Shown: positions 33,620 to 46,800 of the stretch, one piece after another
Numbering within the stretch: position 1 is the stretch's first letter
Layout of the letters: each line of letters opens with the position of its first letter
Origin: Pectinophora gossypiella
Lineage: Eukaryota > Arthropoda > Insecta > Lepidoptera > Gelechiidae
Assembly: GCF_024362695.1 (NCBI RefSeq)
Contig: NC_065408.1
Coordinates: 12,524,001 to 12,588,000, forward strand
Length of the DNA: 64,000 bases
Direction of reading: 5' to 3'
Translations under genes and position numbers: made by a program
Notes under the pieces: generated by a model
The model's input: the letters and a program-made list of their open reading frames with translations, nothing else
Database searches by the model: none
Told to the model about the DNA's origin: nothing

Positions 33620-34432
33620 TACAGGGTATTAGAGACACCGTAACGGAAACAAAATTAAACGTCGAGTTGGTTGAAACATGTACTTAGATTTAGGATTTAG
33701 TGAAAATAAATTGAAAGAAAAAGATTGTACTATTGATAATTCTTTATTGCCCACAAAACAAACCATTCATTTTCATTTTCCTTTGTATATCACAATAAAA
33801 TGATGGATGGTGCTTTTCATGTCGGAAATATTTAATTAAGATTTTGATTATTAAAGCAAAACAGCCTCCGTGGTCTAGCGTTAGGCTCACGATCTGGAGG
33901 TCCGGGTTCGATTCCCGATGGGGACATTGTCGAAATCACTTTGTGAGACTGTCCTTTGTTTGGTAAGGACTTTTCAGGCTTGAATCACCTGATTGTCCGA
34001 AAAAGTAAGATGATTCCGTGCTTCGGAGGGCACGTTAAGCCGTTGGTCCCGGCTATTAGCCGTAAAAACACCTCCACCAACCCGCATTGGAGCAGCGTGG
34101 TGGAGTATGCTCCGTCCCCCCTCCGGTTGATTGAGGGGAGGCCTGTGCCCAGCAGTGGGACGTATATAGGCCGTTTATGTTTATGTTGATTATTAAAGAG
34201 AACAACGCGAACGGATTCGATTTACATTGATGGCTATTAATAAATTGTCATTTTTGTTTTAAATTTGGGTTCTATGCAACTTCCAGCACAATATCGGACT
34301 GAAAATATTTTAAAAAAGAAATACTAGAATTATCATGATTTTTCCGACAGGAAATTCCATTTCATCAACTCAGAATCACGACCTGATTCTTCCCCGAAAG
34401 TTTTCGTTACCGTGTCACTAAAAACTTGTATT
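33620..34432. mobile_element. MITE family 1 copy interrupted by about 640 bp including a SINE
   Basis: Left end CAGGGTATTAGAGACACCGT at 33620-33652; right half from about 34290 to TCGTTACCGTGTCACTAAAA. SINE-B 33857-34185 lies in between. Confidence 0.6.
33857..34185 (+). mobile_element. tRNA-derived SINE, family B, with 13-bp target duplication
   Basis: Head CCTCCGTGGTCTAGCGTTAG and GGTCCGGGTTCGATTCCC, middle GCACGTTAAGCCGTTGGTCC (shared with SINE A), tail CCTCCGGTTGATTGAGGGGA..TGTGCCCAGCAGTGGGAC. TTGATTATTAAAG flanks it at 33844-33856 and 34186-34198. Confidence 0.92.
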
Positions 34433-34995
34433 TTATGACGAATAAAGTGTTTAAGAACTGGCAAACTTAAGGCGGGTACAGACATAGCAAAGTCAGTTAG
34501 AATGCCTCTTGTATAAAGCTGTATATCACTGAGTGAAATAATTACAAACGCTTTTGTGGTGACTTTCGATCTGCTAGCTTCCCAATACCCGTTTAAAATA
34601 CAAACAGAACTTAGAAAAATATTTACCAGGAACCATAAATAACTAAAAAATAAATAAATAACACGTTTTCCCCATTACCACAGAATGCTATTACTAGCGT
34701 AAACCGTTAAGAAATTTCAGTTTAAATTTTCAGAAATAATCTTTTTATTCAGTGATTGATAAATAAAGTATTTATATAAAAAACAACTTTTCTTTATGCC
34801 ACTATGTTTCCATATTAGACTATCACATCGGCCTTATAGACCAACTCCTAACCACAATCCAAGCGCTCTTTATATATCACAATAAAAATGTGCAGATATA
34901 TATACCCACACTTCACTATATGCGCAATTATTGCACATAATGTTATGTGTAATATTGCAAAATGCTACATATTACTGACCCAGCCAGTGATTTAG

Positions 34996-35127
34996 AGGGC
35001 GTTACTGACACCGTATGGAACTGAATATAAATTTTTTGCGACGGAAAATTCCACTTGAAATGATCAATCAGAATCATGAGCTGAATTATTCCCCTCAGTA
35101 TTCGGCACGGTGGCACTAACTCCCTGT
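34996..35127. mobile_element. MITE family 1, truncated copy
   Basis: GGGCGTTACTGACACCGTAT on the left, ATTCGGCACGGTGGCACTAA and CTCCCTG on the right, with the AAAATTCCACTTG inner motif. Confidence 0.7.
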
Positions 35128-35903
35128 GTATTTCAGAATTGTTAATAAGTAGCACATTTAAATTTAAAGGGCAAAGAACAGAGTAAAATAAAATATTTTT
35201 ATCATGCTTAATGCATATATAATCTCAACAGTCCTCTTATTATAATGAAATAAAATTTATATTTTGCCTGCAAAAATTAACCACCGATTTATGAACAGAC
35301 TATGACAATAATAACTTTTATAAAGCGTTAATTGATTAAAATGAATTAAAGGTCTCATAATTATTTTTTGTTGCGTGTTTGGTTTTTGTTATGTTTTGTT
35401 TTTCTCTTTGTGAGGTCTCAAAATCCTGGTATTTTACAGAGATAATATAAAAAAAATCCATATTTTGCTGGCACGCTGCAGTGACCCCTAGCTCCAATAT
35501 TATATTTAATAACAAAATAAATTGAATATAACGCAATAAGCGACCGGACCAAAAATATAATGCATTGCTTATCTATATTATCTATCCCGATCTTTTAATG
35601 CGTAAATTAAAACTATATAAGTTGACAAAATGTGATATTTTTATAATAGTGATAAATTGTAAATAATTGAACACTGTGCGATACTATAGGTACGAGTACA
35701 TAAATATTAATATTAACTTAATATACACGATAATGTATGACAATAAATATGACAAGTTCACTATTATGCACTTAACGTATATTTTACACGCTAATAAATA
35801 AGGTACATTTACGAGTGTACTTTTAAAAAGTAACAATGTGTATGCCTGCCCTGAATTATTTTCATTATTTCAGTATTCTAAGTAAAAATAGGCATTAAAG
35901 TGT
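35128..35903. other. AT-rich intergenic stretch, nothing recognised
   Basis: No credible frame or repeat pair. Confidence 0.5.
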
Positions 35904-36066
35904 GTACGGTCACGAGCATTAATATGTACCATGTACTTTTAATATGTACTTTGGTACCATGTTACATTAACTTTTTTGACAAATTGAACTGTAAGTCTCA
36001 CTAAATGTCAAATATGTTAGTGCGACAGAGTCCTAAAGTGGGTACATTATATTGCTCACGACTGTG
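35904..36066 (+). mobile_element. MITE family 4 copy with a 17-bp internal insertion
   Basis: GTACGGTCACGAGCATTAAT to TATTGCTCACGACTGT. The segment around TGTACCATGTACTTTTAATA is partly duplicated. Confidence 0.88.
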
Positions 36067-36414
36067 CCGGGCGGAGTAAGATAAATACTAAGCATAGCTT
36101 TAAAGACTTTATACAATGTGAGACAAGCCGATACCTAACTTGACATATAGTCTAAACGACTTAAGGTATAGTTTCAGAATAACTTTACACAAATTGATTG
36201 CCCTATACGATATATTTTATATTTATATATAACTATACATTTCATTTAAAATAAGTTTTACGCGTATCTGTAGTTTTAAAACAACATGAAACTCGTACTG
36301 TAGGCAGCATTTTTATAACATTATATAATATATTATATTACATTAAATAAACCATAATAATAAATTAATGATGTCTAATTTCTAGCGTGTTGCTAATGAT
36401 ACTTTTGTTCCCTT

Positions 36415-36564
36415 TACGGTCACGAGCATTAATATGTATACACTTTGGTACCATGTCACATTAACTTTTTTGACAAATTGAACTGTAAGTCTCACTAAAT
36501 GTCAAATATGTTAGTTAGTGCGACAGAGTCCTAAAGTGGGTACATTATATTGCTCATGACTGTA
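36415..36564 (+). mobile_element. MITE family 4 copy
   Basis: TACGGTCACGAGCATTAATA to TATTGCTCATGACTGTAC; GTTAGTTAGTGCGACAGAG shows a 4-bp internal duplication. Confidence 0.88.
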
Positions 36565-36869
36565 CACTGGGTACATGAACTTGAGTATAACAGTGTAGTG
36601 AAGTTCGAAATCTGGTGGTTACATACAGAAAAAACAACTTAGAAAATTATTAAAAAAATAAAAATAATTGTGCGCCGGATTAAATTAGAACCACGAGTAT
36701 GACTCATACCATACTTCGACGTCGATTCCTACGCTCTCGCGGGGCACCCCACTGCGCACTGTCTGTTTCTATCACGGAACAGAAGAAAAAAGATGGTATG
36801 ACCCTAGTTAGTTAGTGGACTCTGTTTTCCGCATTTAGACTCTAATATGGCCCATTATGTTGTTGTTGA

Positions 36870-37030
36870 CTACGCAAGCCAACCTAACTCCTTCCAGAAG
36901 TTCAGAAGCCTCCTGGGGTTTTCACAGGCTTCGCGGAGCGACCCCATTCCTTTGAGGATTTTTACCCGTTGTGCTGACACTCCCGTGCATTCCAGAATTA
37001 CATGGGGGGGGCAGTTTCTTCTGCATGGCA
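36870..37030 (-). pseudogene. LINE polyprotein C-terminus, degraded
   Basis: The minus strand reads HVILECTGVSAQRVKILKGM, then REACENPRRLLNFWKELGWL and Ala-stop (36870-36872). HV-LEC followed by LL-FW-ELGWL is the usual ending of RNase-H-bearing LINE ORF2 proteins. Upstream the frame is lost, so only the last 50 or so residues can be read. It is just downstream of FNIP, same strand. Confidence 0.65.
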
Positions 37031-37523
37031 TGAGCTTAACACGCATTTGTATGAGAAGCCCTGTCGCCGGTTCAACCGCGCTCTCTTTTACTACTAGGTA
37101 CTCCTACCACCACATAACTACGACAGCTCTACTGCTTCTGCTGCTGCTGCAAATTCCATAGCCACTTTACCGGCAATGTATATTTTATGTGATATGCTGC
37201 TATTTTATCATTAACTTTTCGTAAGAGTTTCTGGCCTGCGGGTTATAATGCACAAAACGAACTCTTAATATACTATCGCGTAGCTCCGTGAGTCTTAAAG
37301 TTAGCGGATGAGTGGAGTGCAAAGTGGAAGTATGAACTATTTGCTCATACTTGTATGGCGCACATTTCACGCTCACTTGGCCCTTCCAACCTCTGTCTTC
37401 TATTCCGTGGTTTCTGTCTATCAAGACTTCAAATACATTATTTGTCTTTTCTGTTGTGAGCATCGCTCAATATCGGAATTTCATAATTTATCTTTGACCT
37501 TGGAAAGTACCTAATTACCTCAT

Positions 37524-37536
37524 TTATTTTATTGCG
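37524..37536 (-). terminator. Candidate FNIP polyadenylation signal
   Basis: About 100 bp past the FNIP stop, the minus strand reads GCAATAAAATAAATG, which holds AATAAA. No competing signal lies nearer. Confidence 0.45.
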
Positions 37537-37636
37537 TGCATTAACTTTTGAGCATTGTACTTTCAATATGAAAGCCTCCTAAATATCTCATAACATTATA
37601 ACCAAACTTCGAACTTCTCGATACTCCTACCTGTGA

Positions 37637-37843
37637 CTACCTATAGCTGATACCGTATCTGGTGGCGACCTGCGGAGTGTGTGTTGTGGCGACAGCTAAC
37701 AGCAACGGTACATCATTCACGTCTATGTTGAGGGACTTCGTGAGCGTGTCTATATCACAGAAGTCGGTTGACATCAACATGTCAGCTAGCGTCTTTGAGA
37801 GCACGCAGAACTCCCGTAGCTTTCCCTCGAGGAAGGATAGGCA
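37637..37843 (-). CDS. FNIP: FNIP exon 13 with stop codon (residues 999-1066)
   Basis: Acceptor GTTCCAG|TGC. Encodes CLSFLEGKLREFCVLSKTLA, then DVNDVPLLLAVATTHTPQVA and a short basic end, matching LEDRLQELYFKSKML and DLPLLAAVASTHSP of vertebrate FNIP. The stop is at 37637-37639. Confidence 0.95.
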   Translation of the reverse strand, partial: CLSFLEGKLREFCVLSKTLADMLMSTDFCDIDTLTKSLNIDVNDVPLLLAVATTHTPQVATRYGISYR

Positions 37844-40800
37844 CTGGAACAAAAATATAATTTCTTATTTTCCTCTGCTATTGAATGCCTTCATAGGACC
37901 CCGATACCGACCCCGCCGGCGTGGTCGACGACTTCCCTCAATCAGCGCTTATCGCTATCGACCCACTAGGATCGATTAATTCTTTCAAATATTTTTTGGG
38001 CACCCTCGGGCCTGTTGTCTTAAACGTTGTACCGGGTGAGAGCCTTCAGCGCTCCCCATTTGTCCGGCCAAGTAGTTAATGCCACCTGCGGCAAATCTAC
38101 AATAAGTCACGTAAAAAAAAAGAATGCCTTCATCAGTGAAGCAGTGTGAAGGAGTATGCTCCGGTGGATTGAGTGGAGGCCTGTTCCCAGCTGAGAGATG
38201 TATATAGCCTATTTATGTTATGTTTATGTATGCTATTGAATATGAAACTATGCCCACGTAAGACAGACCCTTGGCATAAAGTATTTCTTTTTATCTTTAC
38301 ATGCAATCCGTGACAGCCCTGTTGGGAGTACACGTGACTTACATCGTAGAGTCACGAATTCGAATCCCGGCTTGGCCTCTAAACTACTGAATTTTTTAAT
38401 TATTTTCAATTCTATACTTTTGCGACGGAAAATTCTACTTGATATCAACTCAGAATCATGGTCTGAATCATCCCTCAAAGTTTTCGTTACGATGTCACTA
38501 ACACCCTGTATATGTAGAGATTTTTCCAAAATATAATATAATGTGTAATGTAATGTGTAATGTAATGTGTAACGTAATGTGAAATGTAATGTGTAATGAA
38601 ATGTGTAATGTATGTAGTGACCTGGTGTGCTGGCACCCTGGCGCGGCGCATGGCGGGCAGCGCGTCCAGCACGGCGCCCACCAGCGGCGCCATGCCGCCT
38701 GCGCCGCACTCGCGCCCCACCACGCGTACCTCCCTGCGGGGGAACACGACTTGTATTATAGCTACGATAGTACACATGCATCCGGACAACTAGATAATGC
38801 CATTTGAGGCAAAGCTACAGTAAGCCACGTGAAACAAAAAACACACATTGAGAACGCAACACTTATAGTCACTATTGTATTTTATAAATCAAAATTGTTA
38901 ACTATTGTGACTGGAAATCTCTACCGTAAGAGGTTTAAGTGGCAATTAAAGTTGAATCACAATTCGATACATGTGTAATTTAATATAAATCGATTGTTCC
39001 CAAATAGTCTAACTCCCAAGAATCTTCCACAAAACCGGGGTTCAGCGGTTCGGTTACGCGTATATACTAATAGCGAACCACTGCTACAGATTACCTGCGA
39101 ATAATACTCACCAAGTATTAGTATCCCCAACTATAGCGACCGCTTGCATCGGCGGGTCCACATTCTTGTTGAGGTAAGACGTCAGTTCTAGATCCCGACA
39201 CAACTCCGCTTCCCACACTTTGGGTTGCACGTTTATTCCTGAAAGACAAATTATTTATTTATTTCTAACGGCAACCTCAAATGAACCATCCAAGAAAATC
39301 TTTGAATTCCTTCAAAGGCATTGCGTTAAGTTATGTAATTAATTAATTAAAAGCGATAGTTTCGTCACCGTACAAACTAAACATCATATTAACAATTTCA
39401 GGCGTTTCATCAGGGGCGCATTTTGTTCAGCTAGTCAAACACTTTATCAACTAACAAAAAACTCAAAAAGGTTAATAAAGAGACAACTAACCTTGTAAAA
39501 TGAGATCAGGTACATAGTGGTCAGTGACACCGCCAAGCAGGGTGGCGTCGAAACCGGAACTGAGCGGCGTCGTCGACGAAACGCGCGGCATTGGGAACTC
39601 CAACACCTGTCTCACACGCACCGCCGTATCCTGCTCCTTCTCCCTCTCTCTGTCCTTCTCTTTCTCTTTTCCGATATCTTCCTCTGCCTTCGGAGCCTCC
39701 ACAGACACTCGCGGCGGCGATTCCAACTGCCTCCTCACATTCACAACGATTGTGTTCTCTTTCCGCTTTCTCACGAACGTCTTTGGAGTCACCTCCCGAT
39801 GGTTATTGTCCGTCTCGGTGACGATAGTTTCCTGAGCGTACTGAGGCTCGGAGTGACGCGGCATGTCGTTCATATATTCCATCTCGGAAGCGTTCGTCGG
39901 CGTCTGCAACATCGACTCCATCTGCTGGCACTTGTAGCAGGTCTCGCACCGTTCCTCCTGGATCGGCGGCACCACCGTTGGGTCAAACTGGAAGTTCGCC
40001 AGCTTCAGATTACCCGGTTTACCGATATAATGTCTATCTAGAATCTCTAAGTTTTTGCTCTTCATATAATTAGTGACTATCTGAGGGTACTTATCGAACT
40101 CGAACTTAAATCCGGAATGTTTTATCGGTTTGGAATGTTGAAGCGTCTGTCCGCAGCACTTGGAGGGACTCTCGGAACTCTTCGAGGATCTGTCGCAGCT
40201 CCGTTCGGAACAGACTTCAGTCTTCGGGTCATCCTCCTTCCGAGCAGCTGGAACCTCGGCCGGCTCGTCGGGGAGTTTGGACGATTTCTTCACGCTCTTG
40301 CCATCTATAGATTTGTTTTTGAGACCGACGAGTTTTTCGTCATCGCCAAGGACGAAGAGGACTTTTTGTTCCGGTTCCGACTCGGTCGAGCTAAGGCTGG
40401 AGTCGGAGGGAAATTTTAGAGGGGCTAGACAGGTAGGGTTGCGTTTGAGGCCGCTGAGGGCGCGGGCTGGACGCGGGCTCCCACCCAGCGCGTCACCGAC
40501 CACTTCGGGCCGCATGTCGCCCAGGTCGCCCAGCGTCACCGACCGCTTCATGCTCACGTCGCTCGCTACCAGCGTGCTCACACTATTATCACTACTCTGA
40601 GTATTTAATGACGGTACGATCAGACTGTTCGCGCTGATATCATTGTTTACGATGTCAGTCCTCTTTAAAGCTACTATTTCAGGCGGATCCACGTTGATTA
40701 CTTTGGTTTCTTTGACCGGACAGTCTTCGTATTTAAACTCGCTTCTTTTGACGTCTCCGGAGCGGACGAAGTAGGTTAGGACGCCTAGGAGTCTGTTGAT

Positions 40801-43800
40801 GAACTGAGAGTTGGTTGTGCCGCTGATGACGGTGCGAGCGGTGCGTGGGGGGAATCCTATAGAGCCACATAGATCGCTGAGTTGGGCCCATAAAGCGTTG
40901 TAAGGCCTCCGCGCTTCTGCCGGCGGGGTCTGCTTTAGAGGGTCGAGAGTGTCATACGGACTAACGGTCGTCACCCACCCCAGATGGTACGTCAGCACGT
41001 GCGTTACAAGTGTGCTGATGAAGCTAAAACAAGATTGAAAAGATACAGATCAATACGCTATGATCGCAATAAATTTGAAAAGCCTGCATCCTCGAAGGGG
41101 TAGGTAGAGATGTATAGTATATACACCCCACTCCTAGCCAGCTATATTTAAGTCTCACATAATAGGAGGCGAGCCTATTGCTATTAACTGGGCACAAATC
41201 CTGGAAACCAAATGATACGATTCCAAACATGAATTCAAATAAAAAGTCGAACATCGAATTCAATGGTGTGGTGGTGGTAAATATAAAAAGATAGATATAA
41301 TAATTATATTAAAACCGGGAGTAGGTATGTGTTACAAAACTAATGCGCTGGTTTTTAACGATGCCCATTAACATTTATGACTTTCCAAACGAGCTCATTA
41401 GCGCAAGTCAAAATAAACAATCATGATGTTTAAAAAATAGATGTACTGAGCAATGCATCAAAACAAATGTTTTTGAAGTAGCATTTTTTGGACATCGCCC
41501 ACGGAAATAGTTATACAACGAGCGCGCGGAAACTATTTGTAAACGTCAGACCATTCAAACAAGAATCACGTGAAAGTCCACGTAAATGCCGACCGATGTA
41601 TAAAAAACATATACGAACCAAAAATATAAAGGATTGTATAAATAGAAGGTGTATATTTAAAGGGCGTCATGACACATTCATTCACACCTCGCCTATCAGC
41701 GTAACGGAAACAGATGGTTCAAATTGTTATTTATGATTTATAATATAAATACTTTTTAATGTTACACGATTCTACCAAGTTCAAGATTCTAGATTCTAGG
41801 TTGTTATTGTATCTTTATCTTCATTCTTAGTGATTAGGTGTAGGTTTTAACAAAAGAAAATATCGATACGATTAATCCTATTATTGAGATAAACTTATTG
41901 GTGCTAATTCCTGTAAACACCATCTAATTTTATTTTAAGTTATACCTGCCATTTTCTTATCCGCCAAAAAGGAAAGGGACGGTTAATTTACAGACATAAA
42001 CATTATGGAACATACGTCAATTTTAGGCATAAAAAAGCCCTCCCAAAATTTTATATTGGCCAATAACCCGACAGAATTAAGTTGACAGCACACGTCAAAG
42101 GGGTTGCATATCAGCGAGATGCCTATTTTATTCGCTCGGGTCATTCATTCGGTTTAAAGTTAACAATTGTCAATCATCCATCCCTTTCCTTTCCGGCGTA
42201 GGGGTCTGTAGAAATCGAGGGCATTGGCCCCGATTCCTGCAAACACCGCCTAATTTTATTTTAAGTTATATCCGTCATTTTCATATCCGTCGAAAAGGAA
42301 AGGGACGGATGATTCACAGCTCTTAATTTTAGGAAGAATGAGTAAATGAATGTGTCGGGTTATTGACTGATGTAAAATTTTTAGACGGTTGGTTTAGATT
42401 TGTGCTTAAAATTGACGTGTGTTCCATAAATTTTATGCTTGTCAATTACCCGTCCCTTTCCTTTTCGGCGGATAAGAAAATGACAGATATAACTTAAAAT
42501 AAAATTAGATGGTATTTACAGGAATTAGCACCATTATCTATGTACATTTTAAACTATTATTATTCTAAATTACAGTATAATAGTGATGTTCCTCGCGGTA
42601 AGTGTACTGTTAAACATTTCGATGAGAATATTACATATTATATGCAAATCAAAGATTCAAAATTAATACATAAAGAAGTAAATAATTTCATTAGTCCAAA
42701 GCAAATGTTCTTGCACGGATTTAGATTTTAAAAAAGTGTTAATACTTCTAAGGCTCTTCTTCTTCTATAGTGTGGGTTGTGAGGTGGAGTACTACTAACC
42801 TCATCAACCCTGGTGTCAGGGTTACTATTGAGCCGCCAAAGGCCCCTGAAATGGCTCATGTAGCGACTACTTACTTACATCAGCAAGTAGTAACTGGGAT
42901 CAACGGCTTAACGTGCCTTCCGAAGCACGGATCATCTTACTTTCGGACAATCAGGTGATCAGACTGTAGACTTCTGAGGCAATGGCATATATATCTTGTT
43001 TATTTCGGTCTCAAACGACGGAAAATCACCAATAAAGAAACAAAAAGCTCATTATTGACTCGTCTAACTCGTAGAAGTGAGTTTGAACTCAAACAGCTGG
43101 TGGAATTTGAAATAGTTTATTTTCTGTTTTAAAAAGTCATTAATCGCAGAGAGTATTGGATGGAATCCAGAAGAGAATTAACTTTACGATGATATAACGT
43201 CAGGGGCATCACCTTTATTTCGGAATAACTGCTTTATTAAGACGAAGACAAACAAAAAAATAATAACCTACTTTTATAAGTAAAAAGAATCAAGCGTAAA
43301 TATTTTGATCAGGTGAAAATCAGCTTTGCGGCAATCCCTAATTATGGGAATGTTACAAAATTTCCGATCCGGTATCCGATCACCAATCCATTTTTGGATA
43401 TAAGGTTTTTTCAATTAATTATTTTTGATTCTCTGTATGTACTGATGGACTTTCCAATCGACGTTCCCCAAACACACGATAGATGGCGTTGTTCACTTTT
43501 AACGTGATAATTACCCATTTTCTCATTGCTGGGGTACATAATTATTCAAAAATGTAATGTAACGGCAGAAGCATATATAAAACTAATTGTTGCTCGATAT
43601 TTGGATCACATTATGTATAGCATGATGTCGCTACCTATATTGCTTCTCTGTATTTTGATCAGAATAATAACGGGTGGAAGTTGTAATTGTACCTTGGTCT
43701 AGGTGTAATAAAAACGGTCATCATTTATACCCAAAAACAAAGATAAAAGATGCATATGTCTGTTATCCATGAAATTAGAAGTTTAAAGGTAGAATAAACT

Positions 43801-46800
43801 TAACAACGCCATCTATCGTGTTTTTGGGGAACGCCGATTGGAAAGTCCCTACTTATATGAAATAAACAATTTTATTTCTATCTAAAAGAGATGGCTGATT
43901 TTGAATTATGGTCCGAAAAAAATGTCGAATTGAGTTTTGATTATAAGAGTTTATAACACAACGGCTGTTCGAAAAATAAGTGAGTAGTAACAAACAGTAA
44001 AGCAATCCGGATTATTCTCTATCAATCATACGATATTTATCTATTGACGTAGCTACTTAATCTATTGGTATTTATATTTGGTTCCAACTGGTTATAATCA
44101 CGAGGGACCGCTGCGGGAGGTGCCAAGAGTTTATACTCTTACTTAGGTTTAGGTTTTTTTATCAATAATGATATGAGTATAATATCGTCTTAGTAAAAAC
44201 CTCAAAAGTGCCTTTTTTAAATTCACATTCTGATGTTATTGACTTCAACAAATCCTCGATTTCATTCAATTTTATTTTTTATTATTTTCGGATAAAAACT
44301 TAAACTACATTGACTAGATCGAAACCAGCTAAATACGAAATTTTATTAACAAAAATCACATCCGAATGTGACGCGTTTACAAAGAGAATATAATTCACTA
44401 CGTTTTAAAAAATATATAAAATAATTGACCGTTAGCAACGGAAACTTACCCTTAAAATCATGTGATTGTTTTCATTACAACAAGTTATCTAACCAGAAAT
44501 AAAATTAGCATATAGCGTAAATATACGTTCCGTTCAGATATTAAATACGATATGTAGTTGTAAATTATGTTTATAGATCACGTGTCACGTGCTTTACGAG
44601 TTCGAGTCATAATGTAGTTATTTTTAATACTCTTTTACCGATTACCTAAATACATCTGCTTAAGAAAAAGATTTATGTGAGGTATGGTATTTATTATATT
44701 TAGTTATAGCTAAATGACTAAGTTTTAAGTGGAGTATGGATATAGAGGCCTTTGGCAACTCAATAATAGACACTATAATAGCCCTGAACTCTTCTATTCA
44801 ACTCTATTGACTACGGGATAACTAAATAAAATTTTTAGGTGCATTTGTCGCATCGCGCGCGATATACAGTTGGTCAGCGATCGTACAATCCAAATGAGAC
44901 GAAGACTATCCCGCCTTTGACCAATTCTGTTTGTCAACTTTGCCTTGTAAATGTATGTATACATAAACTATAACATAAACAGCCTATATACGTCCCACTG
45001 ATAGGCACAGACCTCCCCTCAAACAACCGGAGGGGATTTGGAGCATACTCCACCACGCTGCTCCACTACGGGTTAGGAGCTGTTTTACGGCTAATAGCCG
45101 GCACCAACAGCTTAACGTGCCTTCCGAAGCACGGAACCATCTTTTTCGGAAAATCAGATGATTCAAGCCTGCAGTGTCCTTACCAAACAAAGGTATGCAA
45201 TAAGGTGTCATGTTTCTCTTCTTCTTATTATCGTGTGGGTTGTGAGGTGGAATACCAAGCTCATCAACCCTGGTGTCAGGGTTATTACTGAGCCGCTAAA
45301 GGCCCCTGACACGGCTCGTGTAACGACTACATACTTACATCAGTAAGTAGTAACCGGGACCAACGGCGTAACGTGCTTCGGAAGGTGTCAGTTTATTCAT
45401 TCGTTCATTCATTCTTTTGTTCGTTCATTAGCTCCAGAGTGTATACTTACAAGTTGGTGTGTTTAGTGTCCCCAACAGAGAGCACGGAACAAATGTCCGC
45501 TAGAAGAGTGTCCGCCATCTTAGTACTGACTCGCGGCTCACTCGTTACTAAGGACAGCCACGCCGGCTGGACTCTAGGCCCGTAGAGAAGATCTGTTAAC
45601 CTGGAAAGGAGATATACTATTACTTGTCAAACATAATGTGAAACGTCGAAATAATGCGCCACAAGAAATCAAAAGAAACTAGCTGCCACTTTTGATACTA
45701 AATCCTATGATGAAACATAAAATATTATGGTGACAGGTGTGTGACAGGTTTTTAAGTCCAAAGTCGTTTTCAAATCTGGGCCGCAGGAGGTTAAAATCGA
45801 CTGTCATGTTACAAAGGACACAATCCCTTATGGTGGTTTTTACGATATACTGCATTACGATATACGTTACTACGATACGATTACGATACACGTTGACAGT
45901 CCCCATACAAAATGTTTTGACTTCCTTTTAAGTCCCGCATATTACTTAAATTTTATACGTCCTATTAAAAACGTAAATAATAAGTGGTGCACCCGCCCTT
46001 AGTGCGTACAGTAACACAATCCTTTGCAAATTTACCCGGGGTCCAAGTGGAGCATGCCCCCCCACCCCCCTCCACCCTTAGTGTCTATCTAGTCGTTTCT
46101 TAGGGTGATATTAATAAACGAATCTCAGCTTCGAGACTGCCCTCAAGATCGTGTCAATGTGACAGTTCTCATATAAAAACAGGGACTTGAGCATGATCTT
46201 GAGGGCAGTCTCAGCTGAGATTGGTTTATTAATACCACCCTATGTAACGCATGTATGGGTCACGGACGTATGGAGTCCGTCATGACCCATATATGGATCA
46301 CTGGACTGCCAACGTGCTAGATGATAAGCAGTTGAATAAGTTCTGTAACTTTTATTCGCTAATAGTCCAGCATAGAAGATGTTGCGCTGTTGTGCTGTGT
46401 TGTATGTTAACTGTCGTGTTGCTGTTTCTGTGTGTGTGCGTGGGTGTGTGTGTGTTAAAGTACCATCTGGCAGCGTCTGTGGAGGCGTCATGCAGCGTGG
46501 ACACGAAGTTGTTTCCGGTGCCGGCAGCGAGGGTCGCCAGCCGCATCCGGCAGATCAGCGCTTGTAGTTGCGGGGAGAGCTCCACGCATCGCCGCACTTC
46601 GTCCCTAGACACACGAGTTTTATTACCAGTGATCGGATATCCGGGCGCATATTTACAGAAACTTCAAAAAAAACCTTACGAAACGCTGTGAAACTATGGA
46701 AGCGGAGAAAACATTTAAAAAAATATAAAAATATATATATTTCAGTAACTTACACAGTAATCTATAGGCTAGGGCTTAGACCTAACTAGTAGGTACGCAA

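Noticed and set aside
39517..40600. Plus-strand frames opposite FNIP exon 10
   Set aside because: They are antisense shadows of a well-supported exon.
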